From Oegoconia quadripuncta (lineage: Eukaryota; Arthropoda; Insecta; Lepidoptera; Autostichidae), in contig OX438745.1 in assembly GCA_949316235.1 (NCBI GenBank), positions 3,663,001 to 3,727,000 on the forward strand: a stretch of DNA of 64,000 nucleotides, read 5' to 3'. The notes under the pieces are model-generated. The model was given only the letters and a program-made list of their open reading frames with translations, was not told the origin of the DNA and did no database searches. Position 1 is the stretch's first letter, and the number at the start of each line of letters is the position of its first letter. This document shows, piece by piece, positions 23,389-34,790 of the stretch. A program made the position numbers and the translations under genes.

Positions 23389-23720
23389 ACCGCCTCCGTG
23401 GCTCAATGTAAACAATATTGGGTTTACGATTCAGAGGTCGCGGGTTCGATCCCCAGCGGGTACTCGGTTTGGTTGGTGGTGGTGGTAGGGCATTTTAAAT
23501 GTCCGCCTGGCTAGCTACCACCATCTTATCTAAATCTGCCGCCAAGCAGCAATGTTAATAGTATTGTGTTCCGGTTGTCAGAGATAAGATAGCCAGTCAT
23601 CGAAATGTGTTGGTGTTTCCGGGTCAGTACGCTTCCACCTTCGGCCTCATCTTCACTTAACATCAGGTGTGATTGAGATCAAATGCTATAACCCGTTGTG
23701 CATAAAAAAAAAGAAAAAAA
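23389..23720 (+). mobile_element. SINE family A, full length
   Basis: Complete from GCCTCCGTGGCTCAATGTAA through the B box GGTTCGATCCC to 'cccgttgtgcataaaaaaaa'. A small internal deletion removes 'acatgtttaa'. Confidence 0.85.
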
Positions 23721-24235
23721 GTAACGTCACGTAATGTCGCCTCTAAAAATCAGATAGCCGTGCAGTAAGAAGGTTGAACGCAAAAAAAGAATATTTGACT
23801 AAATATTTGAATAAAACATATTTTGTAATCAATATTGTCAATTCAATTTATTAACGTGACAGGTAATAAAAAGAGTGAATAAAATAGTATAATAAAAAAA
23901 TAATAATAATAAAAATGCGTTAGTAGTGGCTTATCTAAAATAGTAGGAAATCTTTGTAAAAAAATATTTTAAGCATGGTTTCGAAAATGAATATTTCAAA
24001 GTCAAAGTCAATATGCAGAATGATTTTTGCGTAGAATATTTTTGTATGTGTTTCTGTAATATGCAAATAAACGCTTTATCTATCTATCTATCAAAAGTCA
24101 AAGGACAATGTCAAAATTGTTAAATACTTATGATTGAAATAGATAAATAAAAATATCAAGTTGAAATGAAATTGGATTAAAACATGTGGGTATATAGTAA
24201 CGGAATATCATTCTTATATTTTCTTTAAGTAAAAA
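23721..24235. other. AT-rich sequence with a LINE-type tail
   Basis: At 24055-24095, 'gcaaataaacgctttatcta' runs into (TATC)n, a polyadenylation-like tail ending in a tetranucleotide repeat; 46679-46705 has a similar tail in the opposite orientation. Nothing else recognised. Confidence 0.35.
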
Positions 24236-24400
24236 AGGGTTTTACTGGATACGCATTTGACCACAATCTCACCTGATAGGAAGTGATGATATGGCCGAAG
24301 ATGAAGCATGCGATCTCAATAGATGCCTATTCACCCTGCTCTTGAAGATCCCAAGGTTGTAGGATTCAGGAAAGACTGACGCCGGGGTTTTGAAAGCGTA
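24236..24400 (-). pseudogene. LINE 3' end and RT C-terminal remnant
   Basis: 'gaccacaatctcacctgata', 'gaagatcccaaggttgtagg' and 'gaaagactgacgccgggg' are the antisense of a widespread lepidopteran non-LTR 3' end. The same 3' UTR follows the coding remnant at 60205-60470. Confidence 0.55.
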
Positions 24401-24754
24401 GTTTCTTTAACATTCAATTTTGTCATAAATTAAATTCAACAATTACTTAAAAGCCCCATATATTTTTTTATTCTAAATCATAGGTATAATTAAATAATGT
24501 TTACATTCAATTAGAGTAAATAGGTTCTTTTAACCTTTTAATAGAATATTACTTAGCTTTTTAGTTTCATTTACTACTTAATTAAATATTTTCTCCTTTT
24601 AGATAGATTGATTTGGTGGGGTGACGTTATTACGTCCGTGCGCCTAAAATTAGTGGGCTCCAAAATAAACCCTAGGCATATTGAAATACCTTAATTTGAC
24701 CAATTGATATTTACATTTTTACTGCCATTGTATGTAATGTAATTAATTTAATGT

Positions 24755-24875
24755 ATTTGTGTAGTATAACAACCATCTGGTAACCACAACACAATCCTAT
24801 AGTTGCTTAATGTGGTACTAGATGGCGTTGTGTGTATGTCCAAGGATATTTATTTATTATTTATTTAATTGTTAC
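24755..24875 (+). mobile_element. SINE family C, 3' fragment
   Basis: 'ccatctggtaaccacaacac', 'gttgcttaatgtggtactag', 'atggcgttgtgtgtatgtcc' and a TATTTATTTATTATTTATTT tail. No head. Confidence 0.65.
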
Positions 24876-24879
24876 AGAG

Positions 24880-25500
24880 TTTAACCTACTTGTTTGGTAC
24901 ATCTATAGCTGCCCTATTAATGGGAATACTCTTTCCACGTTGGCATTATGGCCCGGTATCATAATAGTAATACTTACTAGCAAAGATCGCTGACGCGTGT
25001 CTCTAATTTGCGATGCATCTGAGGTAGGTACACTTACGGCCAGGAAGGAACCATCGAAGCAAAAAAAAAAGCCTACCAAAAGCCATATGGGCCGGACGCA
25101 GTTTTTAGTTGCAAAAGAGACCTAAACGCCTAACGCTGTTCGGTTTTAACCGAACGGATGTGCAATGCTACACGCGAGAGAAGCCGCGGGTGGAGAGGTA
25201 GTATAACTACGCTTCCACTCGCGGGGTTTACCTATAGGGATGGGGTAAAAGGCAGCTTTATCTGTCACTACTATCCCAATATCTGTGCAAATGTGACCGG
25301 GGGGTCGAGTTTTCATTTTGCATAAATGATATTATGTAGATATCGTAGGTTCAAAGTAGCATTTAATATCATATAATCATAAATATATTTATGAATTAAT
25401 TATGTGATAAAAAAATACTTGACTATAATCGTTTATTTGACTCAAAATAATCATTGAAAAACTATTATAAATTCATTAAATTATCCAATATCTTTGTTAA
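24880..25500. other. Unassigned, with GC-rich Helitron-like scraps
   Basis: 25150-25300 holds 'gagaagccgcgggtggagag' and 'cttccactcgcggggtttac', which look like ends of Helitron-like elements but without clear boundaries. Confidence 0.35.
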
Positions 25501-25509
25501 GTAGAGTCA

Positions 25510-25990
25510 TCGATAAGATAGTCCCCTAAATAAGTTGAGAGTTCCAGGTGAGCATGCTTCCACCTTCAGCCTCCATCTTCATTTAACATCGGGTGTGATT
25601 GAGGCACAGATAGATTCTAACCTGTCAATTGTATAAAAAACAAACCTACCTCTTACTTTTCAGGTGAGCATGCTTCCACCTTCAGCCTCCATCTTCATTT
25701 AACATCGGGTGTGATTGAGGCACAGATAGATTCTAACCTGTCAATTGTATAAAAAACAAACCTACCTCTTACTTTCCAGGTGAGCATGCTTCCACCTTCA
25801 GCCTCCATCTTCATTTAACATCGGGTGTGATTGAGGCACAGATAGATTCTAACCTGTCAATTGTATAAAAAACAAACCCACCTCTTACTTTCCAGGTGAG
25901 CATGCTTCCACCTTCAGCCTCCATCTTCATTTAACATCGGGTGTGCTGGCACAGACAGATTCTAACCGGTGGTGCATAAAAAACAAACTA
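25510..25990 (+). repeat. 116-bp tandem array made of SINE-A tails (4 copies)
   Basis: AGGTGAGCATGCTTCCACCT recurs at 25546, 25662, 25778 and 25894, exactly 116 bp apart, with nearly identical units; the fourth is shortened. Each unit is the 3' part of SINE A ('cttccaccttcagcctccatc', 'ttaacatcgggtgtgattga', A-rich tail) plus 'cctacctcttact'. Near-identity shows recent amplification. Confidence 0.9.
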
Positions 25991-26640
25991 GGAATTCACA
26001 AATTAATAATATAGACATATATTTATTGACAACAATATTAATAATAACAAGAATTACAACAATATGCCGAAAACAGGGAGATTTTGAATGCGGCGAATGC
26101 AGTGGGATGTCAAAAATGGACTCCATCTCAGCATTATGCTTGAGCAATTGCTACAGCGCTGGTTTTCAGAGGAGCACAACGTCAAGAGCATACATACATG
26201 TAACTAAATTGCATATAGGTAAAAATTAAACATTTATACCTACATAATATTTATACTGGTAATTTATAACATTATGAAGAAGGAAAAACTTATATAAATA
26301 ATAACATAAATATCATATTATTCTTAAAACAGTAGACAATCACCACTTACCTCAAATTCAAAGAACCTCAGTAAAACATCTCCATAATAAAACAGATTCG
26401 AGGGGAATCATTCTCTAAGTTTTTTTATCAGTCCACCCTTTATAGCTTAAGGCTAAACAGACGCGAACGTTAAATTAGTGTGGTAGCCGGCGGCTCTTCC
26501 GTTTCGGTGTGGAAGGGCCCTAATGCCTAATTACCGTTGTAATTACCCTTGTTGTAGGGATACCATTAGTTAGTGTTACTTTGGATATAAACATAAGTTG
26601 TAAATTGAATTTAAAACTAATAAGGTGCATATCGTCCGAA
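25991..26640. other. Unassigned sequence
   Basis: The ORF pair at 25962-26229 overlaps the array edge and lacks motifs. 26100-26170 ('ctccatctcagcattatgct') resembles a stretch near 56150 ('gcagaatgctgagtccatct' in the other orientation), so a faint dispersed repeat may be present. Confidence 0.3.
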
Positions 26641-26885
26641 TCTACTTCTACTTATATTAAATAATGAATGTTTGTTTGTTTGTTGGTTGCTCAAGCACGG
26701 CGAAAGGGATGAACGGATTTGGATGTAATTTAGTTGAATTGGTTGATCATAGGTAGAATATACCCTGGATTACGACATAATATATTTTTTATCCCGATAA
26801 GGGGAAGTTCCCGCGGGATAAACAAATTAAACATATTCGCGATAAAGTTATTGTAACACAGGCGAAGCCGAGGGTAGAAAGCTAG
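26641..26885 (+). mobile_element. Helitron-like element H, copy 2
   Basis: Starts TC after an A and ends CTAG (26882-26885) before a T. Shares 'gttggttgctcaagcacggc', 'gatgaacggatttggatg' and 'acaggcgaagccgagggtag' with copy 1 at 21214-21463. Confidence 0.65.
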
Positions 26886-27009
26886 TATATAAATTAAAAA
26901 TTTACAAAACCCTTTAAAGACTGTGATGTCATCCATTTGGATTTGCACGCTAATAACAGTGTTAATAACAGTGTTTTTCATTTATATATGTATTTATTTA
27001 CAAAAAAAA

Positions 27010-27125
27010 ATATTTATGTAGTATATAAACCACCTGGTATCCACAACACAAGCCTATAGTTGCTTAAAGTGGAACTAGATGGCGCTGTGTGTATGTCCAA
27101 AGATATTTATTATTTATTTATTATT
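27010..27125 (+). mobile_element. SINE family C, 3' fragment
   Basis: 'ccacctggtatccacaacac', 'gtggaactagatggcgctgt' and a TATTTATTATTTATTT tail. Confidence 0.65.
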
Positions 27126-27295
27126 AAAAAAAAAGCTATACATCTTCGAAACGGCTTAACCGATTTTCATCAAATACGACTGTCACGTTAATCTTTATTA
27201 CATTTAAAAAACCGCACTCAAATCAGATCACGTTTCACTTAGATACATCCAGACAAAAACACACAGCATACACACACAACACCGTCAAACGTTCG

Positions 27296-27525
27296 ACGAC
27301 CGATTGGTGTAGTGGATAGTGATCCTGTCAGCGAAACCAACGGTTGCGGGTTCGAATCCCGCGACGGGGAAATGTTTGTGTGATGTATATGAACATTTAT
27401 TCCTGAGTCATGGATGTTTTAAATATTTATGTATGTTTATCCGTTATCTAGTATCCATAGTACTAGCTTTGCTTAGTTTGGGACTAGATGATTGGTGTAA
27501 GTGTCCGAAATATTTATTTATTTAA
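27296..27525 (+). mobile_element. SINE family B, full length
   Basis: tRNA-like head with TTGGTGTAGTGG (A-box-like) and GGTTCGAATCC (B box), the shared body 'gatgtatatgaacatttatt' and 'gggactagatgattggtgta', and an ATTTATTTATTT tail. The head folds only loosely as a tRNA, so this is not a tRNA gene. Confidence 0.8.
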
Positions 27526-27756
27526 ACAAAAAGAAAAAAAAATAAACACATAACACCTGTCGGTTTTCGTCTGGGTTTAAAAGACTTTGCTGTAAAACTT
27601 CCCAATCTTAATTAATTCTTAAAAAGTAAAACAAAAATCTATTTCTATTCTCGCACGGTTGTAATCCAAAGCACTAGCTACTAGAAATCGACTTTTCGCA
27701 GTCAAGAATACCGTTCACGTAACTTTTTCACGTTTTTAGCTAGGTTTTAGAAAACG

Positions 27757-28113
27757 GAGGTCGCGTGTTCGATTACCAGTGGATGTTTCGGTATGGAAGA
27801 TGAGGTCGGTATGGAAGAAAGAAAAAATATTTAAACCCATAGAGATGGGAGTTATGTCAAGAGTGACACAAACAATCAGGTACAGGTTTTACACAGTCGA
27901 GACACATACAAAAAGTAAACATTGTGTTTGCCATCTAATTGTCGGTGTCGCAAACGCGATGCTTGGTGATGGAAATTTGCTGCCAAGCAGCAATGTTAAT
28001 TGCATTTTTATATCCCAGCTAATTTGAGACAAGATAGCCAGTCCCCGAAATAAGGTGAGAGTTCCGGAGTTCCTTCCACTTCGGCCTCATCTTCACTTAA
28101 CATCAGGTGTGAC
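27757..28113 (+). mobile_element. SINE family A, degenerate copy with foreign middle
   Basis: B-box region ('ggaggtcgcgtgttcgatta') at the left and 'tgctgccaagcagcaatgtt' to 'cttaacatcaggtgtgac' at the right match family A. About 150 bp in between do not, so the copy is rearranged. The A tail is lost. Confidence 0.6.
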
Positions 28114-28700
28114 CAGTGGCGTGCCCTCCATACAGGCAGAACAGTGTCAAGACAGCTGATTCATACTTGATGTGAACAGAAATATTGTCAACGGTTGCGA
28201 GGATTGCTACTATTTTATAGTTGTATTTTTTCTCATTTATTAGGAAATTTTATAATTATGCCTATCCTTTGATAAAACGCTGTGCACGCGACTAGGTGTG
28301 ACTGAGCTAGATTTTCCGGTTAGTATGGTAACCCTACCGACTTCATAGTAGGTACACAGATTGTTTGTATATTAGTTCAACGTCCCGGCAGATTTATTTA
28401 AAATTTTGAAGATAAAAACCCTAACTAATATTATTATTATTATATTACTAAAGATGAGCAGCATTCTGGAATGTCACAGTGTTGGAAGAGTTCACATTGT
28501 TCATTATGTTGTTATTCAGTCAATATTTAAGTCATCACTAGTTTTTTTTTAATTTATCCAATCTATTCTTGAACGAATTCACTGTTATTACATATATTAG
28601 TTAATTTACTTTTAATTTTTAATATTTGGGAAATAGATTATGGGACATTGCACCAAAAATAATCTATAGATTGCACTCTTCAACGGCGATGGGTTGCATC
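28114..28700. other. Unassigned sequence
   Basis: AT-rich, nothing recognised apart from 'caacggcgatgggttgc' at 28681, which recalls repeat D. Confidence 0.3.
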
Positions 28701-28706
28701 TAACTA

Positions 28707-28924
28707 ATCAAAATCAAAAATCAAAATCAAAAATGTTTTTATTTCGTAAGATAAAAGAATAACATTTGAAATCGTCATGACATACAGTTATCGCTCATTC
28801 ACTAGGCAGTCTCCCCAGAGAAGAACGAGCAAGAAACTCCGGGGTTGCTCTTTTTAAATAAGTCAATACAAAACAAATACCTAATTGTAAAATGTATGAT
28901 TCGACAAAGAAAATATAAAATATA
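28707..28924 (-). repeat. CR1/Daphne-like LINE 3' end
   Basis: 'caaaaatcaaaatcaaaaat' (the A-rich tail, complemented), 'gaaatcgtcatgacatacag', 'gagaagaacgagcaagaaac' and 'tgattcgacaaagaaaatat' match 51010-51300 and 63720-64000. Confidence 0.65.
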
Positions 28925-29130
28925 TTGGATAATATTATATTGATGATGTTTATTTGTATGTTTGTTGCTCAATCACTGCGAAACGGATGAACGGATTTGG
29001 ATGAAATTTGGTATATAGGTAGAATATACCCTAAATTGAGATATAAGATATTTTTTATCCCGATAAAGTGAGTAGTTCCCGCGGGATAAACAAATTTCCG
29101 TGATAAAGTTATTCCACGCTGGCGAAGCTT
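28925..29130 (+). mobile_element. Helitron-like element H, 3'-truncated copy
   Basis: 'gttgctcaatcactgcgaaa', 'gatgaacggatttggatgaa' and 'agtagttcccgcgggataaa' match copy 1; it stops at 'ctggcgaagctttt' before the CTAG end. Confidence 0.6.
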
Positions 29131-29465
29131 TTAATTTTTGGCTGGTGACTCCATTCCTGATTATTACAAACATTTTTCCACTAGCAACCATAGCCGAATT
29201 CCGTCGAAAATTGTTGGACTTCCATACTAAAGGTGGGTTCAGAATGGTTTACTTAGTACGGGGCAATTGAATTTTGGAGAAAGTTGTTCGTAATATGGAG
29301 TGGAGTCATCAGTTAATCAGTCAGAATTATTCGAATTGAAATTCACCCTGTATAGGAAAATGCCATAGTGCCATCCACTAATTCCTTCTTTCATCATTTT
29401 CAAGAAATTACCCAACCGAGTAGTACGCCTTTTCACAAATACTTTTTAGTTTATAGATGGGGAGT
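29131..29465. other. Unassigned sequence
   Basis: Nothing recognised. Confidence 0.3.
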
Positions 29466-29470
29466 CTTTG

Positions 29471-29620
29471 ATATTGGTGTCGATTCGGATGTACAACAAC
29501 TAAACTAAAACCAGTTTTAGAGTAGTACTGTCTCTTTCTTCCTGGAACAGTACGATGCGACGCCACCACTCCAAAACTAGTTTTAGTTTAGTTGGTGTAC
29601 ATCCGAATCGACACTAATAT
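29471..29620. mobile_element. Palindromic MITE family P, copy 2
   Basis: ATATTGGTGTCGATTCGG at left and CCGAATCGACACTAATAT at right are inverted repeats with a single mismatch. The centre 'cctggaacagtacgatgcga' is as in 11024-11174. 150 bp. Confidence 0.75.
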
Positions 29621-29689
29621 CTTCAATTCTATTGTAGATTCATAGTGAAAATTTGATTGTCAGTCTAATAAATATCATAGGGTTTTCGG

Positions 29690-29767
29690 GTCAGTACGCT
29701 TCCATCTTCAGCGCTATCTTCACTTAACATCAGGTGTGATTGAAGTCCCGTTTTGCATAAAAAAGGC
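29690..29767 (+). mobile_element. SINE family A, 3' fragment
   Basis: 'gggtcagtacgcttccatct' to 'cccgttttgcataaaaaa'. Confidence 0.65.
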
Positions 29768-29889
29768 CTAGATGTGACACAGTCCGGTTGGTGCTTCACT
29801 ATTTTGCCGGGAACCACACCGTCAAATAGAAGATATAAACTAAGTACAGCAGATTCATAATCTTGCATGTAGGAGAGATGTATAGAGAT

Positions 29890-30045
29890 GTGATGATGTG
29901 TATAGAGAGATGGTTTGTATGAGGGGTGATATGAACTGAAAGGGCGTGAATGATGAGGTGACGGCTGATAGAGGGTATTGGAAGAAAAAGACGTGCTGCA
30001 TGCGCCGACCACGAATAAATTGAGACTAGAGCAAGATGATGATCA
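29890..30045 (+). pseudogene. RTE-like ORF C-terminal relic
   Basis: One frame reads RGDMN, a stop, then KGVNDEVTADRGYWKKKTCC, the terminal segment of RTE-like elements (DM-EKGV...W-KKTCCADP). A paralogue at 47480-47665 keeps the reading DMNEKGVNDEVTSDKGDWKK. Joined directly to the next LINE fragment. Confidence 0.6.
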
Positions 30046-30570
30046 AGCTAAGTACAAACTTATACATTACCTTCTTTATGATCTTCTTTATAAATCTTGT
30101 AAAGTATTAACAATCCGACAATTATTTATAATAAATTTCGTACTTAAAAAGCACAGAAGTCTTCCATATAGCACTGAAATTACTAACAAAAGGCGAAACG
30201 ATATAATTTGCCCTAACAACGCAGGAACAAAACATGCATTTTCATATAGATTTTACGTGTTCCTAGGACCACTTCTTTATAATAGATTAAATGCAAAAAT
30301 TGCCATGTTACCATCTTACGTACAGTTATAATAAGAAATTACTACAAGAATTTCTTCAAAATTTCTTGATACAGAGAGTTATTGACTGCCTTGAAGTAAT
30401 CTATAAACATAGATTTATTCTGTAAATCTACTTTATTTATAGATTCTTAGCATAAATCTATATATATGATTATATTATTTTAAGTCATAGAAGTCATAGT
30501 GTTACAGTTGCAATTAAGTATTATTATGTAGATTTTATGTTTTAATGTCCCATAAGAATTAATAAATATA
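30046..30570 (+). pseudogene. CR1/Daphne-like LINE, RT C-terminus and 3' end
   Basis: A frame open to 30331 encodes YLLYDLLYKSCKVLTIRQLF, then ..LKKHRSLPYSTEITNKRRND.. and FLGPLLYNRLN, the terminal domain of CR1-clade-like reverse transcriptases. The following 3' UTR ends 'attaataaatata'. A second copy of the UTR is at 35390-35640. 5'-truncated and inactive. Confidence 0.65.
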
Positions 30571-30571
30571 T

Positions 30572-30631
30572 ACTCCTCCCACTGCAACTCCTGTAAGCCA
30601 GGATCAACAGTGGTACTCTGTACGGCGCCTA
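30572..30631. repeat. 60-bp shared block S, copy 1
   Basis: 'actcctcccactgcaactcc' followed by 'tgtaagccaggatcaacagt' and 'ctgtacggcgcct' is repeated nearly exactly at 49597-49658. The flanks differ. Confidence 0.6.
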
Positions 30632-31475
30632 CTGAAACACAAACAAACTTATACAGCCGAAGCGACACCGTTCCGAACCTATCCTTCCGACAGATTATTA
30701 AATACGCTATCATATTTAACTCGCCAAATAAAACCATCTACCCTCCAACCATCGCCCCAAAACCGAGTAATTACAGAACAACTTCAACATAAACATTCGT
30801 TACACGAAAATAGTTTCAACAATTCCTCAACCAAGTACCACTTAATTACGTTAGAGCCTTTAGACTATTGTGCATCGATTTTCCTCTTTCAACAACCAAG
30901 TTATATATGCAACCAACCACCACCGTAACACGAAAGCGGTAAACATCGTTTTTGGGTGCAAAGGAACGGGAGTTTTGTGGGTAATTTTTGTGGGAAAGGG
31001 ATGGGTAGACAGGGTGAACGGTTGGCTGGCTCTCTAAGGGGTGGTACTTAGTGAGAGTGACGCCCCGAAACGTAAGGGTAGTTGTCAGTACCAAAACTAG
31101 GGCTGTACAGGGATGACGCGGAGTATCGCTTCCCCATGCTTTACGGTGTACGTAAATAATGTCTTTGTTATATTGAAGGTTGACTGAATTTTTGTTGTGC
31201 GAAAAAGACGTGAGGACTTAAGGGTTTGGTGTGGTGATAAAATTGGAAGTTATGCCAGTGATGTGATGGAAAAGAGGAAATAGTTTCACACAGGTAAAAT
31301 ATGTATTAAATAACGAATCTACACTTCTACAGATAATCTTAAAATTACTTTAAATGTCGATGATAAGACAGTACATATAATAGTACACAAAAGGCGGCCT
31401 GTTACTATAATAAGGAAACTATAGGCTTGTTTGTTTAAGATATAGTCAAGTAATAACAATGAAAATATAATGAAA
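30632..31475. other. Unassigned sequence
   Basis: Small ORFs at 30480-30737 and 30846-31094 show no motif. Confidence 0.3.
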
Positions 31476-31479
31476 TGAG

Positions 31480-31720
31480 TCTGGTTTCGGCACGTAAAAA
31501 GAATAGAACTAACCCGTCTCTTCCCGTGGTGTCATAAAAGGAGACTAAGGGAGTTTCCACTAAAAAACATAGATTTACATGTTTGACGGGTGTAATTCTG
31601 TATGTTACGAATGGCGAACCGTGAATGTTCTTCCAAGCACTAAACATTTAGTGTTAGGAACACCCAAAAGCTATGTTTGGGATATCTCTGATAACTTTTG
31701 GATTATAGGTCGTGACGTCA
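31480..31720 (-). repeat. Dispersed repeat D, longest copy
   Basis: 'gtttcggcacgtaaaaagaa', 'actaacccgtctcttcccgt' and 'gtcataaaaggagactaagg' are phrases of a lepidopteran retroelement tail. Later 'gttaggaacacccaaaagct' and 'gggatatctctgataac' match repeat D at 2815-3075. Confidence 0.55.
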
Positions 31721-32004
31721 TGCATGTATGATACTTTCTTATAGGTTATTCGCTAGTTAAGTTACCAAGCCAGCTATTTTGTATGTTAAAATGGACAGGT
31801 TATCTTTGGAAAACAACTGGACACAGTAACTACACATTAACACAAAAGACAAAACTTTGTAGTTCACTCATAGGGTTCCCCTGATGCGTCGAATAACGAA
31901 CACTAACAGCTTTTTCAAACCATTGATTGATGTAGTGTCTTACATACATTGGAACTCTATTCATATATAGTGTCCGGAGCCACTATATTTAACATTAATT
32001 AACA
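31721..32004. other. Unassigned sequence
   Basis: Nothing recognised. Confidence 0.25.
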
Positions 32005-32114
32005 AAGATGCACGTGCTTTTCAGGTCTCAAGTTAGGTTTATTAATCAACACGTTTACTTGAGACCGATCACAAGACTATTCTCAATCTTGAGAATGGTT
32101 TATTAATACGGGCC
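32005..32114. mobile_element. Harbinger-like MITE, right-half fragment
   Basis: 'gcacgtgcttttcaggtctc', 'gtttattaatcaacacgttt' and the terminal GGTTTATTAATACGGGCC (32097-32114), followed by TTA. Matches the right half of 11985-12298. Confidence 0.7.
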
Positions 32115-32118
32115 TTAG

Positions 32119-32800
32119 TTTAGGTATAGTGTAGGTATTTAGTTATAAAACCTACAATATTAAATGAAAGTTACCACTGTGAACTTCATTGCGTTGTAGA
32201 AGATCCTGTAAGATCTCCAAAACAATTTTCAAAAAAAAATCTTTGGTTAGTTTTTTTTTAAATAGTTTATTGAAATAGTAAATTTCTCATAAATATGAGG
32301 AAGTTATTGAACGTGTAATTTTAATCTATTAGCCTATGTTTTATTACCAAATACCATTACTACCTATATCTAAAGCAAGCTACCAATTTCTTAGAAAGCA
32401 TTTTGTTCTTACACTGACAGGTACTCTACCGACGCGCAAAAAAAGATTAAGATTAAAGGAAATTAAAAGTGTTCAATCTTTACTGGTCTAATATGCCATA
32501 TGGTTATAAATAAAACCTCAATTTTTAAATGGGTTTACAAGCGCTGGAGATATCGCGGATCATAAGAAAAATATAAAACACTGCCGAATTGTAAACCCCT
32601 TATTTTTTTTTTAAGTTAATTAAAAAACAGCAATGTTTGGTGCAGTAATCTCGCTACTTGGTATTTTAAACGTTCGGACAGTTTCCCGTCCAAAAAACTA
32701 CAATTTTTTCGCTTGAGGAGTGGCCGCATTGGTCGAGCAAACTATCTGAAATCAATACAAACATCTTTCGTTCATTCATTCATTCCATTCACAATTTGGT
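32119..32800. other. Unassigned AT-rich sequence
   Basis: Nothing recognised. Confidence 0.3.
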
Positions 32801-32807
32801 AGCAATA

Positions 32808-32995
32808 ATTGGTAGCAATACGACATTGGAACCTCCAAGAAACGAGCCTACACCTTCCTCAAAGGCCGGCAACGCATCTGTGACCCTTTTGGTGTTGCGG
32901 GTGTCCATGGGCGGCGGTGATTACTTTCCATCAGGTGACCCGCATGCTCGTTTGCCGCTCTCTAATATAAAAAAAAAAAAAAAAATTGTGTAAGT
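32808..32995 (+). mobile_element. Jockey-like LINE 3' end, 5'-truncated copy 1
   Basis: Encodes the terminal part of the reverse-transcriptase ORF (..[24 protein letters not shown] with one frame change) and the short 3' UTR 'tccatcaggtgacccgcatg', ending ATATAAAAAAAAAA. Other copies at 44071, 48705 and 63310. Confidence 0.7.
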
Positions 32996-33189
32996 AGATA
33001 AAGCAACTTTAAGTAAAGGTTAGACTTAATCTATTTTAAAGTAATCTTTCAATCAAGCAATCAATTGTAGGGTACCGATTTTCCACTTACTTACGGTCAT
33101 TTGAAATTTTACTTCTCAAAATTGGATTGCTTAATTTTTGTTAATGCACTCAATAGAAAATAAATGTATCTGAAATAATAATAAATTAA

Positions 33190-33370
33190 TATTTCAGATA
33201 CTTACACCAATCATCTAGTTCCAAACTAAGCAAAGGTTATACTATGGATACTTGATAACGGATACATAAATATTTATATAAACATACATGACTTGGGAAT
33301 CTCTCACAAACATTTACCCCTTGCGGGATTCGAACTTGCAACCGTTGATTTCGCTATCCACTTGTGGCAC
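33190..33370 (-). mobile_element. SINE family B, near full length
   Basis: Complement of the family B body ('acttacaccaatcatctagt') and B box ('gggattcgaac'), ending in 'gccacaagtggatagcg' on the element strand. Confidence 0.7.
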
Positions 33371-34148
33371 TACTCCTAAACCAGACTTCCAATTGATTGT
33401 TCAGGAGTAGGCTGCAATAAATAATAAAATCAGGAACACTTGAATATTGTATTGTAATAAAAAGGCACTCTGAAAAGGTATAAAAAACACTGAATATGAA
33501 TATAAAAGATAGATTGAATAAAACACATAAGAATTTAGAATAGAAACCGAACACAATAAACACTACAAAACACTCACGTTATAAAACAATGCCTTTACGA
33601 ATGATAATGAATTGTATAACAAGAAATAACTGCGATAGCTCCAGCGCACTCAGCGGAAATATAATTGAATTGGGTTACAATATAATATTAATTAATTAGT
33701 TTGACAGATACGTCCGAGCTTTTGAACTGTTGAAAATATAATGACGTTGTTTTGTTCGGCCGTCTGAATTCGAAATTGGAATTAGAATTTAAATATAAAG
33801 AAACGAAAAGGAAAAAGAACAAAAAGATTACTAACTAAAATCATCAACGAGACGCAATACCGTCACGTTACACACTACACCAATGGGATGTCAATAAAAA
33901 TGGGTGAACATGCATAAAAAAATACACACAGTCTAATATCGACCCCCTGTTTGGGAGTTTGTTAAAAATAAAGCAAGTAAAAATATCTATGTATTTTACC
34001 GGAAAAAAAAATTATCTATCTACCTACAAGTTTCCTTTAGATGTCTTTTATGTGAAGTACATAAGTAAGAAGTCGTGACGTCCCACATCGCAAGTATTAT
34101 TATCGCCGCCGACGCCCGCCGCCCGCCGCCGGCGGGAATCCTTGTCCT
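33371..34148. other. Unassigned sequence
   Basis: AT-rich. A GC island at 34106-34139 is made of CCG/CGC repeats and abuts a Helitron-like end. Confidence 0.3.
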
Positions 34149-34154
34149 TATAAT

Positions 34155-34196
34155 TATGACTAGCTTTTCACCCACGATTTTGTCCTCGTGGATCTT
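34155..34196 (-). mobile_element. Helitron-like end fragment
   Basis: 'actagcttttcacccacgat' followed by 'ttgtcctcgtggat' is the complement of a Helitron-like 3' end (…GTGGGTGAAAAGCTAGT). Confidence 0.45.
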
Positions 34197-34199
34197 GCA

Positions 34200-34785
34200 T
34201 ATATGCATAACGCTGTTACACAATAAGTTGCCACTTTAACTTTTTTAAAAGATTATTATGTATTTATTTAACATCAAATTATAACTAGAGTACAGAGTTT
34301 CGTCTTGATGCTTAAGATTTAGGAAATAGAATGAAACGGGAGCTGCAGAGTAGGAGTGTATAGGTGAGTTTGGAAAGGATGTTTACATAACTAATGTTGA
34401 GAAAAGTAAATTACAGTGTCTAAATGCTATGAGAGAGTCAAATACATTATCTATATTATCTAATGTAGTTCGGAGTTCAGTTCACTTAATCCCTTATAAC
34501 TTAAGGTCCAGTATGTAGCGCGGGTCTCGATGTTGAGGATTACGTACATTGGTTGTGAGGCCGGTCATGTAACAACGCCTTCTGGATACGATTCAACCAA
34601 CCAGGGAGTTTAAAAAAGTCAAATAAAAAACTAGGCCCGTTTTTTATTTGACTTTTTTAAAATCAATTTTATAATTATTATTCCTATATCATGTAATTAT
34701 ATAAATATTTATTATTAAGAACTTCATACTATATATAATTAATTACAATGCCTTAACTCATAATTAAAAGAAATAAAACTCAACT
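34200..34785. other. Unassigned sequence
   Basis: A near-perfect hairpin at 34613-34662 pairs 'aaaaaagtcaaataaaaaac' with its complement around 'taggcccg'. No element boundary. Confidence 0.3.
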
Positions 34786-34790
34786 ACTAT

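Noticed and set aside
25510..25990. Possible CRISPR-like array
   Set aside because: The units are contiguous 116-bp tandem copies of a SINE tail with no unique spacers, in a eukaryotic genome.
27296..27368. tRNA gene
   Set aside because: It has good A/B-box wording but a poor cloverleaf and is followed by the SINE B body found in other copies; the same applies to all other tRNA-like heads here.
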